Shown: positions 8,233 through 17,314, numbered from the stretch's first letter. The stretch: 64,000 nucleotides of DNA from Kaistia soli DSM 19436 (GCF_900129325.1 NZ_FQUP01000003.1:372001-436000), one strand, 5' to 3'. Made by a program: numbers and translations. Notes: a model not told the origin generated them from the letters alone.

Positions 8233-9819
8233 ATGTCTTATCTACGCAAATTCGCTTTGTCGTCGGCGTTAGTGGTAGGAGTCGTGCTCCCATCACTTCC
8301 GGCACTGGCCGATACGGCCAGCGAGACTTTGATCGTCGCCGGCCCCCGCACCCCGGAGTCGCTCGAACTCGAATATCCTTCGACCGAGGCCGTGCAGGAG
8401 GCCCGCAAGAACGTCTATGAGCGTCTGCTCGCCTATGAGATGAAGACCAACGAAGACGGCGTCCAGGTCGAGAACTTCGACAAGCTCGTCGGCGCGCTGG
8501 CGAAGTCCTGGGAAGTGTCGCCGGACCGCTCGTCGATCACGTTCCATCTGACCGACGCCAAGAGCCACGCCGGAAATACGCTCACCGCGGACGACCTGAT
8601 GTGGACCTTCGAGCGCGGCTGGACGCTCAAGGGCACCTTCTACTGGTATATGCACCAGATGCTGAAGATCAACGATTTCAGCGCCTTCCAGAAAATCGAC
8701 GACCACACCGTCAAGATCCAGCTGCCCGGCCCGTCGCCACTGATCGAGCGCCTCTGGGTGAATTCGGATCTTGGGATCATCGATGCGACCGAGGCGAAGA
8801 AGCATGTCACCGCCGAGGATCCCTGGGCGGCCAAGTGGCTCAGCACCAATACGGCCTCGTTCTCGCCCTACAAGGTCACCACTTTTACGCCTGGCCGGGA
8901 AGTCGTCTATGAGGCGAACCTCGACTATTATCGCGGCGTCCCGAAGCTGAAGAAGATCATCTTCCGCGAGGTGCCGACCTCATCCAACCGCGTGGCCGCG
9001 CTCCAGGGCGGTGCCATCGACGTCGCGGAATGGCTGCTGCCGCGCGAATTGAACCTTCTGTCCAAGGTTCCCTCGGTCAAGGTTTCCAAGGTCTACGGCA
9101 ACTACATCCACCGCGTCGACCTGAACAACACGATCAAGCCCTTCACCGACCCACGGGTCCGCCAGGCGCTCAACTATCTCGTTCCACGCGACCAGATCGA
9201 GAAGAGCGTCTATTTCGGCACTGCACGCCCGACCAAGAGCCCAGTCTCCGAAATCTATCCGGGCTTCACGGATGAATATTTCGGCTACACGGAAGACGTC
9301 GCGAAGGCCAAGGCACTGCTCGCCGAAGCCGGCTATCCGGATGGCTTCAAGACCGAACTCGGCTACCGCACCGGCGACGAGATCGAGGAGCAGATCGCGA
9401 TCATCCTCAAGACCGCGTTTGCGAGGGCTGGCGTCGATCTGGAACTCTCCAAGCTGCCCAGTTCGACGCTGGTCGAGCGCTACTCCGGCGGCACGATCCC
9501 TGCATACTTCCTGCGCGACATGGCGATCGTCCCGGACGCCGCCTATGTCACCAATCTCTGGCTCAACAGCCAGTCGATGGTGGATTTCTCGCACTACAAG
9601 AATGCGGAGGTCGACAAGCTGATCGACAAGAACCTGACCGCCACCGACGAGCCGGCGCGCCTCGCCGACATGAAGAAGGTGCAGCAGATGGTGGTCTCGG
9701 ATGCACCATGGGTGTTCCTGTTCAACCCCGGCTATCAGCTTGCGACGCGGGCCAATGTGAAGGGCACGTCCTGGTACACGCCGAACGGCAACGCCTGGTT
9801 CGACTACCACAAGGAATAG
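8233..9819 (+). CDS. ABC transporter substrate-binding protein, family 5 (dipeptide/oligopeptide type)
   Basis: The protein has 528 residues and a Sec signal peptide of about 26 residues ending PALA before DTASE. The mature part follows the family 5 (DppA/OppA) plan, with DDLMWTFERGW, a RVAALQGGAIDVAEW segment, DPRVRQALNYLVPRDQI and EAGYPDGFKTEL. AGAGG at 8223-8227 supports the ATG at 8233 over a GTG six bases earlier. It delivers a peptide-like or amide ligand to the permeases encoded next. Since it follows hyuAB and precedes an amidase, the ligand may be an N-acyl or cyclic amide instead of a peptide. Confidence 0.93.
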   Translation: MSYLRKFALSSALVVGVVLPSLPALADTASETLIVAGPRTPESLELEYPSTEAVQEARKNVYERLLAYEMKTNEDGVQVENFDKLVGALAKSWEVSPDRSSITFHLTDAKSHAGNTLTADDLMWTFERGWTLKGTFYWYMHQMLKINDFSAFQKIDDHTVKIQLPGPSPLIERLWVNSDLGIIDATEAKKHVTAEDPWAAKWLSTNTASFSPYKVTTFTPGREVVYEANLDYYRGVPKLKKIIFREVPTSSNRVAALQGGAIDVAEWLLPRELNLLSKVPSVKVSKVYGNYIHRVDLNNTIKPFTDPRVRQALNYLVPRDQIEKSVYFGTARPTKSPVSEIYPGFTDEYFGYTEDVAKAKALLAEAGYPDGFKTELGYRTGDEIEEQIAIILKTAFARAGVDLELSKLPSSTLVERYSGGTIPAYFLRDMAIVPDAAYVTNLWLNSQSMVDFSHYKNAEVDKLIDKNLTATDEPARLADMKKVQQMVVSDAPWVFLFNPGYQLATRANVKGTSWYTPNGNAWFDYHKE

Positions 9820-9825
9820 CGCGTG

Positions 9826-9855
9826 GGCGCGGCGGGCCAGACGGCTCGCCGCGCC
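9826..9855 (+). other. Stem-loop between binding-protein and permease genes
   Basis: GGCGCGGCG (9826-9834) and CGCCGCGCC (9847-9855) form a perfect nine-base-pair stem with a 12-base loop, and no T-run follows. Such hairpins after binding-protein genes usually block 3' exonucleases or attenuate, so that binding protein is made in excess over permease. The role is inferred. Confidence 0.6.
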
Positions 9856-9896
9856 GCTTCGCTTCGTCTCTCCCGGTTCAGTGAAGGAGCTGCCTC

Positions 9897-10943
9897 ATGC
9901 GCGTGTCTCCACGACAATTCTGGCGCCGTCAGCCTCGCCTGCTGCGCATCATCGTGACGCGCATCGCATTGATCGTGCCGCAGATGTTCGGCGTGACGCT
10001 GATCGCCTTCCTCCTGATCCGCCTGCTCCCCGGCGATCCGGCGAGGCTGATCCTCGGCAATTTCGCGACCGACGAGTCGATCGCGCTCTATCATCAGAAG
10101 CTCGGCCTCGACAAAGATGTCTGGACGCAATTTGCGATCTACCTGGGCAATGTGCTGCATGGCGATCTCGGCACCTCGCCCTTCACCTCCAAGCCGATCC
10201 TCGATGACCTTGCCGATCGGGCGCCGGCGACGCTGGAGCTGATCCTGTTCGCCGTGATCTGCACGGTTGGCATCGGCGTCACGATCGCCGTCACCTCGGT
10301 GGTAAAGAAGGGCAGCGCCTTTGACTGGGGCGCGCGCGCTTATGGATTTGCAGCAGGCGCCCTGCCCGACTTCTGGGTCGCCCTGCTCCTCGTCTTCTTT
10401 CTCTATTACATGCTCGGCTGGGCGCCTGCCCCCTTTGGACGCGTCGACATGATGCTGACGCCACCGCCGACCGTGACCGGATTTTTGACCATAGACAGCC
10501 TTCTCGCAGGTGATTTCGAGGCCTTTCGCTCGTCCGCCGGTCGGCTGATCCTGCCCATTCTCACGATCACCATCGTCAATGCCGGCGCGGTCACCAAGAT
10601 GACCCAGACGGTGTTTGCCGAGATCTGGGCCGCGCCTTTCGTCGAGCAGATGCGGGCCTGCGGTGTCCCGGAACGCCAGATCATCCGTGCGGCGCTGCGC
10701 AACAGCCTGCCGCCGATCATCAGCGTCTCCAGCTTCATCCTCGGCTTCCTGCTCGGCGCCGCCGTGCTGGTCGAGACGATCTTCTCCTGGGGCGGCCTCG
10801 GCCAATATGCCGTGCAGGCGGTGATCAACAGCGACTATGCGGCTTTGCAAGGCTTCGTGCTCGTCGCCTCCGCGTTCATCCTCGTCGTCTATTCGATTGC
10901 CGACATCCTTTATGAAGTCGTCGATCCGCGGATCAGGACATGA
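9897..10943 (+). CDS. ABC transporter permease, DppB-like
   Basis: The protein has 348 residues with one N-terminal membrane helix, a periplasmic loop and five further helices, the DppB/OppB arrangement. The opening IVPQMFGVTLIAFLLIRLLPGD is characteristic of this subfamily. The inner-membrane EAA loop region lies around CGVPERQIIRAALRNSLPP, where the ATPase docks. AAGGAG at 9884-9889 supports the ATG. The gene overlaps the second permease by four bases (ATGA). It forms the translocation channel together with that permease. Confidence 0.93.
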   Translation: MRVSPRQFWRRQPRLLRIIVTRIALIVPQMFGVTLIAFLLIRLLPGDPARLILGNFATDESIALYHQKLGLDKDVWTQFAIYLGNVLHGDLGTSPFTSKPILDDLADRAPATLELILFAVICTVGIGVTIAVTSVVKKGSAFDWGARAYGFAAGALPDFWVALLLVFFLYYMLGWAPAPFGRVDMMLTPPPTVTGFLTIDSLLAGDFEAFRSSAGRLILPILTITIVNAGAVTKMTQTVFAEIWAAPFVEQMRACGVPERQIIRAALRNSLPPIISVSSFILGFLLGAAVLVETIFSWGGLGQYAVQAVINSDYAALQGFVLVASAFILVVYSIADILYEVVDPRIRT

Positions 10944-11797
10944 TCACCATGCCATCCGACGCACCGATCCGCTCATCGTTCCTCCGCCCCGCCCTTGTCA
11001 TCGGTCTCTTCCTGCTGGCGCTCCAACTGATCGCCATCATCTTCGCCCCGTGGATCGCGCCATTTTCGCCGATCGAGGCAAATCCGATCGACTCGCTCCA
11101 AACACCCAATGCCATCCACTGGCTGGGCACCGACGAACTCGGCATGGACATCTTCTCGCGCATCGTCTTCGCCACGCGCGTCAACCTCCTGATCGGCTTC
11201 GCAGCGGTGGCGATCTCGCTCGCGATCGGCGTGCCGATCGGCGTCCTGGTCGGCTATTACCGCGGTTTCACCGGCGCACTCGTGATGCGCTTTTTCGACT
11301 TCATCCAGTCCTTTCCCGTCTTTGTGCTCGGCATGGCGCTGGTCGCCGTGCTCGGACAGGAGATCTGGAGCGTCGTCATCGTGCTGTGCATGCTGTTCGT
11401 GCCGATGTTCTCGCGCATCGTCCGCGCCGAAGTCCTGTCGCTTCGAGAGCGCCCGTTCATCGCCGCCGCGCGGTGCAGCGGAGCGGGTGATTTCGCGATC
11501 ATGTTCCGCCACATCCTGCCGAACGCCATGACGCCGGTGATCGTGCAGATCTCCGTCTCGATCGGCATGGCCATCCTGTTGACCGCGGGCCTTTCATTCA
11601 TCGGCGCCGGCGTGCGGCTGCCCGCGCCGGAATGGGGACTGATGGTGAGCTCCGGCGCCCAGCAGATGATCCTTGGAGTCTGGTGGGTTGCTCTGTTCCC
11701 CGGCCTCGCAATCGTCTTTTCGGTTCTGTCCTTTGCGCTCCTCTCCGATGAGGCCAAGCGCCTCCTCGACACCAGCAGGCCCGGAGTGCGGCGATGA
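10940..11797 (+). CDS. ABC transporter permease, DppC-like
   Basis: This 285-residue inner-membrane protein has the DppC layout: one N-terminal helix, then a NPIDSLQTPNAIHWLGTDELG-type linker (HWLGTDELGMDIFSR is the hallmark) and five helices. The EAA loop lies near ARCSGAGDFAIMFRHILPN. It pairs with the DppB-like permease and both overlap their neighbours by four bases, so subunits are made in equal amounts. A start four codons later at the second ATG is possible. Confidence 0.93.
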   Translation: MITMPSDAPIRSSFLRPALVIGLFLLALQLIAIIFAPWIAPFSPIEANPIDSLQTPNAIHWLGTDELGMDIFSRIVFATRVNLLIGFAAVAISLAIGVPIGVLVGYYRGFTGALVMRFFDFIQSFPVFVLGMALVAVLGQEIWSVVIVLCMLFVPMFSRIVRAEVLSLRERPFIAAARCSGAGDFAIMFRHILPNAMTPVIVQISVSIGMAILLTAGLSFIGAGVRLPAPEWGLMVSSGAQQMILGVWWVALFPGLAIVFSVLSFALLSDEAKRLLDTSRPGVRR

Positions 11798-13419
11798 GCC
11801 AGAGTAGCGAGGCGCCTATCGTCGAACTGGACGGCCTCAGCGTCGGCTTCGGCGACAAGACCGTGATCGACGGTGTCGATCTGCAATTGCGTCCGCGCGA
11901 GATCTTCGGCGTCGTCGGCGAAACGGGCGCCGGCAAGTCGGTGCTCGCCCGCGCCATCATCGGCCTTCTCCCCACCGGTGGCCGGGTTCTTGCCGGACAG
12001 GTGCGTTATCGCGGCCAACCGGTCAGCACGATGGGGCCCGAGGATGCGAGGGCGTTTCGCGGCGGCAAGGTGGCCCTGATCGGCACCAATGCCAAGGCGC
12101 TGCTCGATCCTGTCGCGCGGGTCGGCGACCAGATCGCGCGCGTCGTGCGGAGCCATGAACGGTTGGACAAGCGAGCCGCCACGGCCCGCGCGGTCGCTCT
12201 CATGCGCGAGATCGGCATCAACGACCCGGAACGACGTGCCCGCGCCTATCCGCATGAACTTTCCGGCGGCATGGCGCAGCGCATCGTGATCGCGATGGCG
12301 CTTGCCGGCAATCCGGACGTCCTGCTCGCTGATGACGCAACACTCGGCCTCGACGCGACCGTCCAGGCGCAAGTGCTCGAGAGCCTGGTCGAACGCTCGC
12401 GGGAGCGCGGCCTGTCGGTGCTTCTCGTCACGCACGACCTCGGCATCGTCCGGCATTATTGCGACCGCGTCGCCGTGATGAAAGCTGGCCGGCTCGTGGA
12501 AGTCGGCGACGTCGAGCCCTTCCTGGCTGCGCCTGCAAACCCCTATAGCCGCGAACTCCTCGACGCCGCCCGAGCCCGGCCGACGCTGCAGCGGCCGCTC
12601 GCCGAGGACGACCGCCCGCCACTGGTCAGCGTCCGCGACCTGACGATGCATTTTGCGGTCCCTGGTTCGGTCGAGCCGATCCGGGCCGTCGATGGGGTCA
12701 GCTTCTCGATCGCAGCCGGCGAAACGCTGGCCCTTGTCGGCGAAAGCGGCTCCGGCAAGACGACGGCGGGCCAATGCCTGATGCGTCTGCTCGACAACAC
12801 CGATGGCCGCATCATCTTCAACGGCCGCGACATCACCGACCTTCGCGAGAACGCTTTTCGGCCGCTCCGGCGCAACATGCAGATGGTGTTTCAGGAACCC
12901 TATGTCGCGCTCAATCCGCGCTGGCGCGTGCGCGACCTGCTCGCCGAGCCGATGGCACTCATCGAGCCCATGACCTCCGCCGAGCGCGCGCGGCGGGTGG
13001 CGGAGCTCCTCGAGGCAGTCCATCTGCCCACCGCTCTCGCCGAAGCGCGGCCGCATGAGTTGACGGCCGGCGAGCAAAAGCGCGTCGGCGTGGCGCGGGC
13101 GCTCGCCACGAAGCCGAGCTTCATTGTCTTCGACGAGCCAACCACCGCGCTCGACATTCGCGTCCGCGCCCAGATCATCGATCTCATTCGTGGGTTGCAG
13201 TCGCAGATGAACCTCGCGGCACTGTTCATCACGCATGACCTCAACTCGGTCCGCTCGCTCGCCCATCGCGTCGCGGTGATGCATCTCGGCAAGATCGTCG
13301 AACAGGGCAGCACGGAGGCCATCTTCGAGCGCGCCGAGCACCCCTATACGCGCAAGCTCCTCGCCGCCGAATTGCCCGTCGACTGCGAACCGCTGCCGCC
13401 CGGGGATATCGCCGCGTGA
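11794..13419 (+). CDS. Dipeptide-type ABC transporter ATP-binding protein, DppD-DppF fusion
   Basis: The 541-residue protein holds two complete ATPase domains. The first has Walker A GETGAGKS, signature LSGGMAQR and a Walker B with LLADDATLGLD; the second has GESGSGKT, a signature segment that reads LTAGEQKR, and IVFDEPTTALD. Separate DppD and DppF are usual, but this fused form is common in Proteobacteria. The first Walker B ends DDA where the catalytic Glu is normally found (DEP/DEA), and the second signature lacks the usual LSGG, so the two sites may be unequal. It powers the importer and is coupled to the amidase gene by overlap. Confidence 0.93.
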   Translation: MSQSSEAPIVELDGLSVGFGDKTVIDGVDLQLRPREIFGVVGETGAGKSVLARAIIGLLPTGGRVLAGQVRYRGQPVSTMGPEDARAFRGGKVALIGTNAKALLDPVARVGDQIARVVRSHERLDKRAATARAVALMREIGINDPERRARAYPHELSGGMAQRIVIAMALAGNPDVLLADDATLGLDATVQAQVLESLVERSRERGLSVLLVTHDLGIVRHYCDRVAVMKAGRLVEVGDVEPFLAAPANPYSRELLDAARARPTLQRPLAEDDRPPLVSVRDLTMHFAVPGSVEPIRAVDGVSFSIAAGETLALVGESGSGKTTAGQCLMRLLDNTDGRIIFNGRDITDLRENAFRPLRRNMQMVFQEPYVALNPRWRVRDLLAEPMALIEPMTSAERARRVAELLEAVHLPTALAEARPHELTAGEQKRVGVARALATKPSFIVFDEPTTALDIRVRAQIIDLIRGLQSQMNLAALFITHDLNSVRSLAHRVAVMHLGKIVEQGSTEAIFERAEHPYTRKLLAAELPVDCEPLPPGDIAA

Positions 13420-14735
13420 TGCCGCGCGGCGTAGCTGCGCCGTGCGATCTCGACGCGTCGTCGGCGCTGGCGCTGATCCGCTCGAGGCAACTCGGGGCGG
13501 AGGAGTTGGTTCGCTCCTGCCTCGACAGGATTGCGGAGCGCGAGCCGACGATTCGCGCATTCGTGTCAGTTGACGCGGATGCCTCCATCGCCGCGGCGCG
13601 TCTGTTGGACAATGGCGTCGGCCGGGATGGGCCGCTTCAGGGCCTGCCATTCGGGGTGAAGGACGTCATCGACGTCGCCGGCATGGAAACGCAGTTCGGC
13701 TCCGACTTACCGATCGGGCGCGTGGCCCACGCCGATGCCGCTGTCGTTGCGACGCTTCGCCGGGCCGGTGCCATCGTGCTCGGCAAGACCGAAAGCGTGG
13801 AACTCGCCGCGACTGGCCGCATTCCGCCGACGCGCAACCCGCGCGATCCGACGAGAACGCCGGGGGGATCATCGTCCGGTTCGGCGGCTGCAGTTGCCGC
13901 AGGAATGGTCCCCTTTGCTATCGGGACGCAGACCGGCGGATCGCTCGTCCGACCAGCTTCTTATGTCGGGATCCATGCGCTGAAGCCGAGTCACGGCGTC
14001 GTGCCGGTGGGCGGCGTCCACCCGCATGCGCCCTCGCTCGATTGCGTCGGCTGGCACGCCCGATCGGTCGCCGATCTCGCACTCGTCGCCTCGCTGTTTC
14101 CCTTTCCGCCCGCTCCCCGACCGGTCGCCGCTGACCCGCGCCGACTTCGCGTAGGGATCTGCTGGACCCCGCAATGGGACGAAGTTGACGGAGACGGCCG
14201 TTTCGTCTTCCAGGCGGCGGTCGATAGACTTGCCGCGGCGGGCATCGACCTCGGCGAAGCGACGCTGCCGCCGCTGTTCGATGGCCTATCAGCGGCGCAA
14301 CTCGCAATCATGCGCGGCGAGGCGCGCATCTCGTTCCGGCGCTACTACGACTGCTGGCGCGAGCAGATGCACCCTGACCTCGCGGCGATTTTCGAGGAGG
14401 ACGCGGCCCCTCGGGCCGGGACGACGGACCGCCTTGCCGACGCGCTCGCGCTGGCAGCGCGCTGCCGCGCCGTCTTTGCCGATCTCGCACATTCGTTCGA
14501 CGCGATCATTGCGCCGGCCACAACCGGCGCTGCGCCACTGATCGGCAGCGGCACCGGATTGCCGACCATGAACAGGATGTGGACAGCGCTTCACGTCCCC
14601 ATCGTCGCGCTCCCGACATCCCGAGACGGAAGCGCGCTGCCGATCGGCTGCCAACTGATTGGACGCTTTCGCGAAGACAATCACCTGTTGCAGGTGGCCG
14701 CGCATATCGACAGCTTCCTGCAGCCGACCAGTTGA
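13419..14735 (+). CDS. Amidase (amidase signature family)
   Basis: The enzyme has 438 residues from the ATG that overlaps the previous stop (TGATG); a GTG three bases earlier is equivalent. The Ser-cisSer-Lys triad is visible: Lys in FGVKDVID (about residue 81), the glycine/serine loop GGSSSGSAAAVAAG (about 149-162) and the nucleophile in TQTGGSLVRPAS (Ser about 175). Amidase signature enzymes hydrolyse a wide range of linear amides, carbamoyl compounds and allophanate. As the last gene of the operon it probably removes an amide or carbamoyl group after HyuAB opens a ring. The sequence alone does not separate the possible substrates. Confidence 0.93.
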   Translation: MPRGVAAPCDLDASSALALIRSRQLGAEELVRSCLDRIAEREPTIRAFVSVDADASIAAARLLDNGVGRDGPLQGLPFGVKDVIDVAGMETQFGSDLPIGRVAHADAAVVATLRRAGAIVLGKTESVELAATGRIPPTRNPRDPTRTPGGSSSGSAAAVAAGMVPFAIGTQTGGSLVRPASYVGIHALKPSHGVVPVGGVHPHAPSLDCVGWHARSVADLALVASLFPFPPAPRPVAADPRRLRVGICWTPQWDEVDGDGRFVFQAAVDRLAAAGIDLGEATLPPLFDGLSAAQLAIMRGEARISFRRYYDCWREQMHPDLAAIFEEDAAPRAGTTDRLADALALAARCRAVFADLAHSFDAIIAPATTGAAPLIGSGTGLPTMNRMWTALHVPIVALPTSRDGSALPIGCQLIGRFREDNHLLQVAAHIDSFLQPTS

Positions 14736-14738
14736 AGG

Positions 14739-14999
14739 GGCGAGCAGGAGCACGGGACGTCCGGGCTTCGCGCCGGGCACCGTCGCTCTGAGACCAGGCC
14801 CGCTGCCCTCGGCGGCGACCGCTTCTGTCTCAATGCCCGCCTCGGCAAGAAATGCCGCGAGCCTCGCGGCAACGGCCGCGACGCCGCCGTGATTGGCTGT
14901 GCCGCTGTCGATGGCGACCAGTTCGCCGAGGAGCGACAGCATCACGTCACAACGGGATGCCAGCCATTCGACGGCCGACAGGGGCGCGGTGGCCGACAT
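14739..14999 (-). pseudogene. M20 family peptidase, N-terminal fragment
   Basis: The first 87 codons read as the start of a glutamate carboxypeptidase-like M20 enzyme, with MLSLLGELVAIDSGTANHGG and, at the break, RPVLLLAP where intact enzymes have VLLLGHxDTV with the first zinc ligand. Similarity stops at that point, three bases beyond the amidase stop codon, and the frame runs on antisense to the amidase. All metal ligands and the catalytic domain are missing. Its ATG overlaps the stop of the IclR fragment upstream, so the two are relics of a former IclR-M20 operon. It is not expected to be functional. Confidence 0.8.
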
Positions 15000-15315
15000 C
15001 AGACGCCCCGCCCGCCGGCCGTGAGGCCGTTTACGTCCCAATGGCTGAGCGAGCGGGCCGCTTCAACAACGTAGGGCGAGAACCGACGCTCATAGTCCTC
15101 CGGGTCCCATTTGGTGAGCGTGCCGGCAACATGGACGGCGGCGACGGGCCGCCCGGCGGCATCGAGAACCTGGGCCGCGACCGCCACCTCGCTCGGCGCG
15201 CTCTCGTTGACGACGAAGCCATAACCGCGCTCGCGCGACCGGGCGCCCTTTGCCTCAGCCATGAGCTGCTGCCGGGCCGATGGCGCGGAGAAGATCGTCT
15301 GGCCGGTCCGAGCGG
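14999..15315 (-). pseudogene. IclR family regulator, C-terminal fragment
   Basis: About 105 codons match the end of the IclR effector-binding domain: RERGYGFVVNESAPSEVAVA, a hydrophobic PVAAVHVAG strand, and YVVEAARSLSHW in the last helix. The DNA-binding half is absent, and an in-frame TGA lies a few codons upstream of the first recognisable residues. The stop codon overlaps the ATG of the M20 fragment. It reads as a 5'-truncated relic downstream of the kinase gene. An ATG at 15262 could start an 87-residue peptide, but this would be only part of a domain. Confidence 0.78.
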
Positions 15316-15336
15316 CGGTAACGCTCCGCTGGCCGG

Positions 15337-15351
15337 ATCATGACGCATGAT
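15337..15351. promoter_or_regulatory. Palindrome ATCATG-ACG-CATGAT
   Basis: A perfect six-base inverted repeat with a three-base centre lies between the kinase stop and the IclR relic. It could be a surviving operator or part of the scar. No T-run follows on either strand that would make it a terminator. Confidence 0.35.
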
Positions 15352-15404
15352 GGGGTTTTTGGCCCCGCTCGACGCGCGAACAGCTGGTCGAAGCCTCCCC
15401 TAGA

Positions 15405-16496
15405 TCATACGACGGCGAGTTGACGTACCAGCCAGTCCTCGCCGCCGAACGCTCCGGACTTCGAGAAGCAGGGCACGCCCGTCCATCGGCCGGCATCCAT
15501 CCGCGAGGCCGGGATCCCAGGTTCGCTTTCGCCCATTGCCACGAGCCTGTCGGCGCCGAGGGCGGCGCAGAGCGAGGCGAAGGTCTCCCCGCCGACGACG
15601 GTCAGCACATCGGGCGGTGGCATCTCGTCCGCGAGACCGTCGATCCGGCGAGCGATGAGCCGTGCCGCCTCTGCACCGTCGATCCCATCGGGCAGATCCG
15701 GCATGGCGACGCAGCGTCCGCTCGCCGACAACCGTGCGGCGATCGCCCGGGCGCTTGCCGCCACGTCGGCGCCATAGCGGACAATCGGCTCCTTGCTGTG
15801 TTCCAAGAACGCAGCGATCTGGCGGCGCGTGACGTGGTGATGCGAGCCGACCAGCACGAAATGCGAGCCTGGCGGCGACGCGACAACCGGCACCGGGCGA
15901 CCGGCGAGCGCCCGCGCCAGCCCGGCAGCGCCGCACCAGAGCGTTCCGGCGGCGCCGCGGTGGCGAGCGACGATTCCATCGAGTTCGTCATCCGCCGTTG
16001 CGTCGAGCAGCAGGACCTTCGTGCCTTGATCGGCAAGCGGGTTTGTCGTTTCGGTCGCGATGGCGATTCCATGGCGGGCGAGCGCCGTCGCCGGCTCGGC
16101 GACCAGCTTGATCGCGCCGGTAGCGTCGGCCACGACCTGGCGTCCGCCGATCGTCATCCGCCGCTGCGCTGGAAAGGCCGGCGCGAGCACGACACGGCGG
16201 AACAGGCCCGACCGGACTATCTCCGCGAGTTCGGCGGCCCAATGGCCGCGCAAGAGGCTGTCGATCTTCTTGAAGGCGATGTCGGCCCCGGTCAGCGCCG
16301 CCACGGTGTCCCGCGTCGCTGCGATCGCCGCCGTCTCCTCGCCGTCGCGGCATGACATATTAATGGCGAAGGACGTTCCCGGTCGAGCGGCCTTCGGATC
16401 GACGAGAACCGGAACGGGACCGACAAGGCCGGCAAACTGGGCGCTCGTGTCGAGCGCTCCGGTGAGATCGTCGGCGACGAGGCGAAAAAGAGTCAT
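15405..16496 (-). CDS. Four-carbon acid sugar kinase (DUF1537 family)
   Basis: The 363-residue protein starts with VADDLTGALDTSAQFAG, the N-terminal substrate-domain signature of the DUF1537/OtnK kinases, followed by FKKIDSLLRG. It ends with the nucleotide-domain motifs VVGGETFASL and KSGAFGGEDW. Known members phosphorylate D-threonate, L-threonate, D-erythronate or 3-oxo-tetronates at O4. It is shorter than most members (about 400-430), mostly in the middle, but both ends are intact. The ATG at 16496 overlaps the DeoR stop. With the PdxA-family gene at 22138 it makes the kinase/dehydrogenase pair known for threonate or erythronate use; the exact stereoisomer is open. Confidence 0.88.
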   Translation of the reverse strand: MTLFRLVADDLTGALDTSAQFAGLVGPVPVLVDPKAARPGTSFAINMSCRDGEETAAIAATRDTVAALTGADIAFKKIDSLLRGHWAAELAEIVRSGLFRRVVLAPAFPAQRRMTIGGRQVVADATGAIKLVAEPATALARHGIAIATETTNPLADQGTKVLLLDATADDELDGIVARHRGAAGTLWCGAAGLARALAGRPVPVVASPPGSHFVLVGSHHHVTRRQIAAFLEHSKEPIVRYGADVAASARAIAARLSASGRCVAMPDLPDGIDGAEAARLIARRIDGLADEMPPPDVLTVVGGETFASLCAALGADRLVAMGESEPGIPASRMDAGRWTGVPCFSKSGAFGGEDWLVRQLAVV

Positions 16497-17314
16497 GCGG
16501 CGGCGGTCGTCGAGGCTCTCGACGGGACGACGGTCACCGAGACGCCGATGTTGCGGACCCGCTCGATCTCGGAGGGGTCGGCTCGGTCGTCGGTGAAGAG
16601 CTCGTGGATATCGGAGAGTTCGCAAATTCTGCAGAACGCGGCCGCGCGGAACTTCGATGCATCGGCGAGCAGTACGACGCGCCGCGCCGCCGCGATCATG
16701 GCGCGCTTCATGGCAGCGGCCTCAAGCGACGTTTCGCTGAGTCCGAGAGCCGTGATGGCATGCGTGCCTATCAAGGCAACATCGGCCGATAGCTCCCGGA
16801 GTAACCCTTCGCCCGGCTCGCCGACCATGGTAAGCGAACCCGCCCGCACCGTGCCGCCGAGCACGACGACCCGCATATTGTTGGCCCCGGCCAGCACCTG
16901 GCCGATGCCGAGATCATTGGTAACGGCGGTCAGAGGGACGCCTCGCTCGACGCAGGCACGAGCTGCCGCGAGAACCGTGGAACTGCTGTCGAAGAGAACG
17001 CTGGCGCCGGATTTCAGCGTCGCTGCGGCAGCTGAACCGATCGCCTCCTTCTCGAACCGGTCGAATTCGGCGGTGATCGCCGCCTCCGGCTCGAAGGTCG
17101 ATTGCAACTGCTTCTGGATCACAGCCCCGCCATGCGAGCGCTCCAGATAGCCGCGCTCCTCGAGATGCTCCAGATCGCGGCGGACCGTCGACATCGAGAT
17201 GCCGATCGCCTCGGCCAGCTCCTGGATGGAGGCGGCGCCGCGCTTGCGGATGAGCTCGAGCATCGTCGCGCGGCGCTGGGCGGGTATGAGTTCGGGGCGT
17301 CGGGTCTGATTCAT
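16493..17314 (-). CDS. DeoR/GlpR family transcriptional regulator
   Basis: The 273-residue protein has an N-terminal DeoR helix-turn-helix (RRATMLELIRKRG, then STVRRDLEHLEERGYLERSHGG) and a C-terminal sugar-phosphate sensor domain with the ALIGTHAI and LLADASKF segments of the DeoRC fold. Such repressors usually release DNA on binding a phosphorylated sugar intermediate, here plausibly the 4-phospho-tetronate made by the neighbouring kinase. The gene sits between the importer and the kinase, sharing overlaps, so it is autoregulated if it controls the operon promoter near 21953-22137. Confidence 0.92.
   Translation of the reverse strand: MNQTRRPELIPAQRRATMLELIRKRGAASIQELAEAIGISMSTVRRDLEHLEERGYLERSHGGAVIQKQLQSTFEPEAAITAEFDRFEKEAIGSAAAATLKSGASVLFDSSSTVLAAARACVERGVPLTAVTNDLGIGQVLAGANNMRVVVLGGTVRAGSLTMVGEPGEGLLRELSADVALIGTHAITALGLSETSLEAAAMKRAMIAAARRVVLLADASKFRAAAFCRICELSDIHELFTDDRADPSEIERVRNIGVSVTVVPSRASTTAAA

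Noticed and set aside
11257-13650. 797-codon reverse open frame opposite the DppDF ATPase gene
   Set aside because: The forward strand encodes an unmistakable ATPase with Walker motifs; the reverse product has no motif and spans three forward genes.
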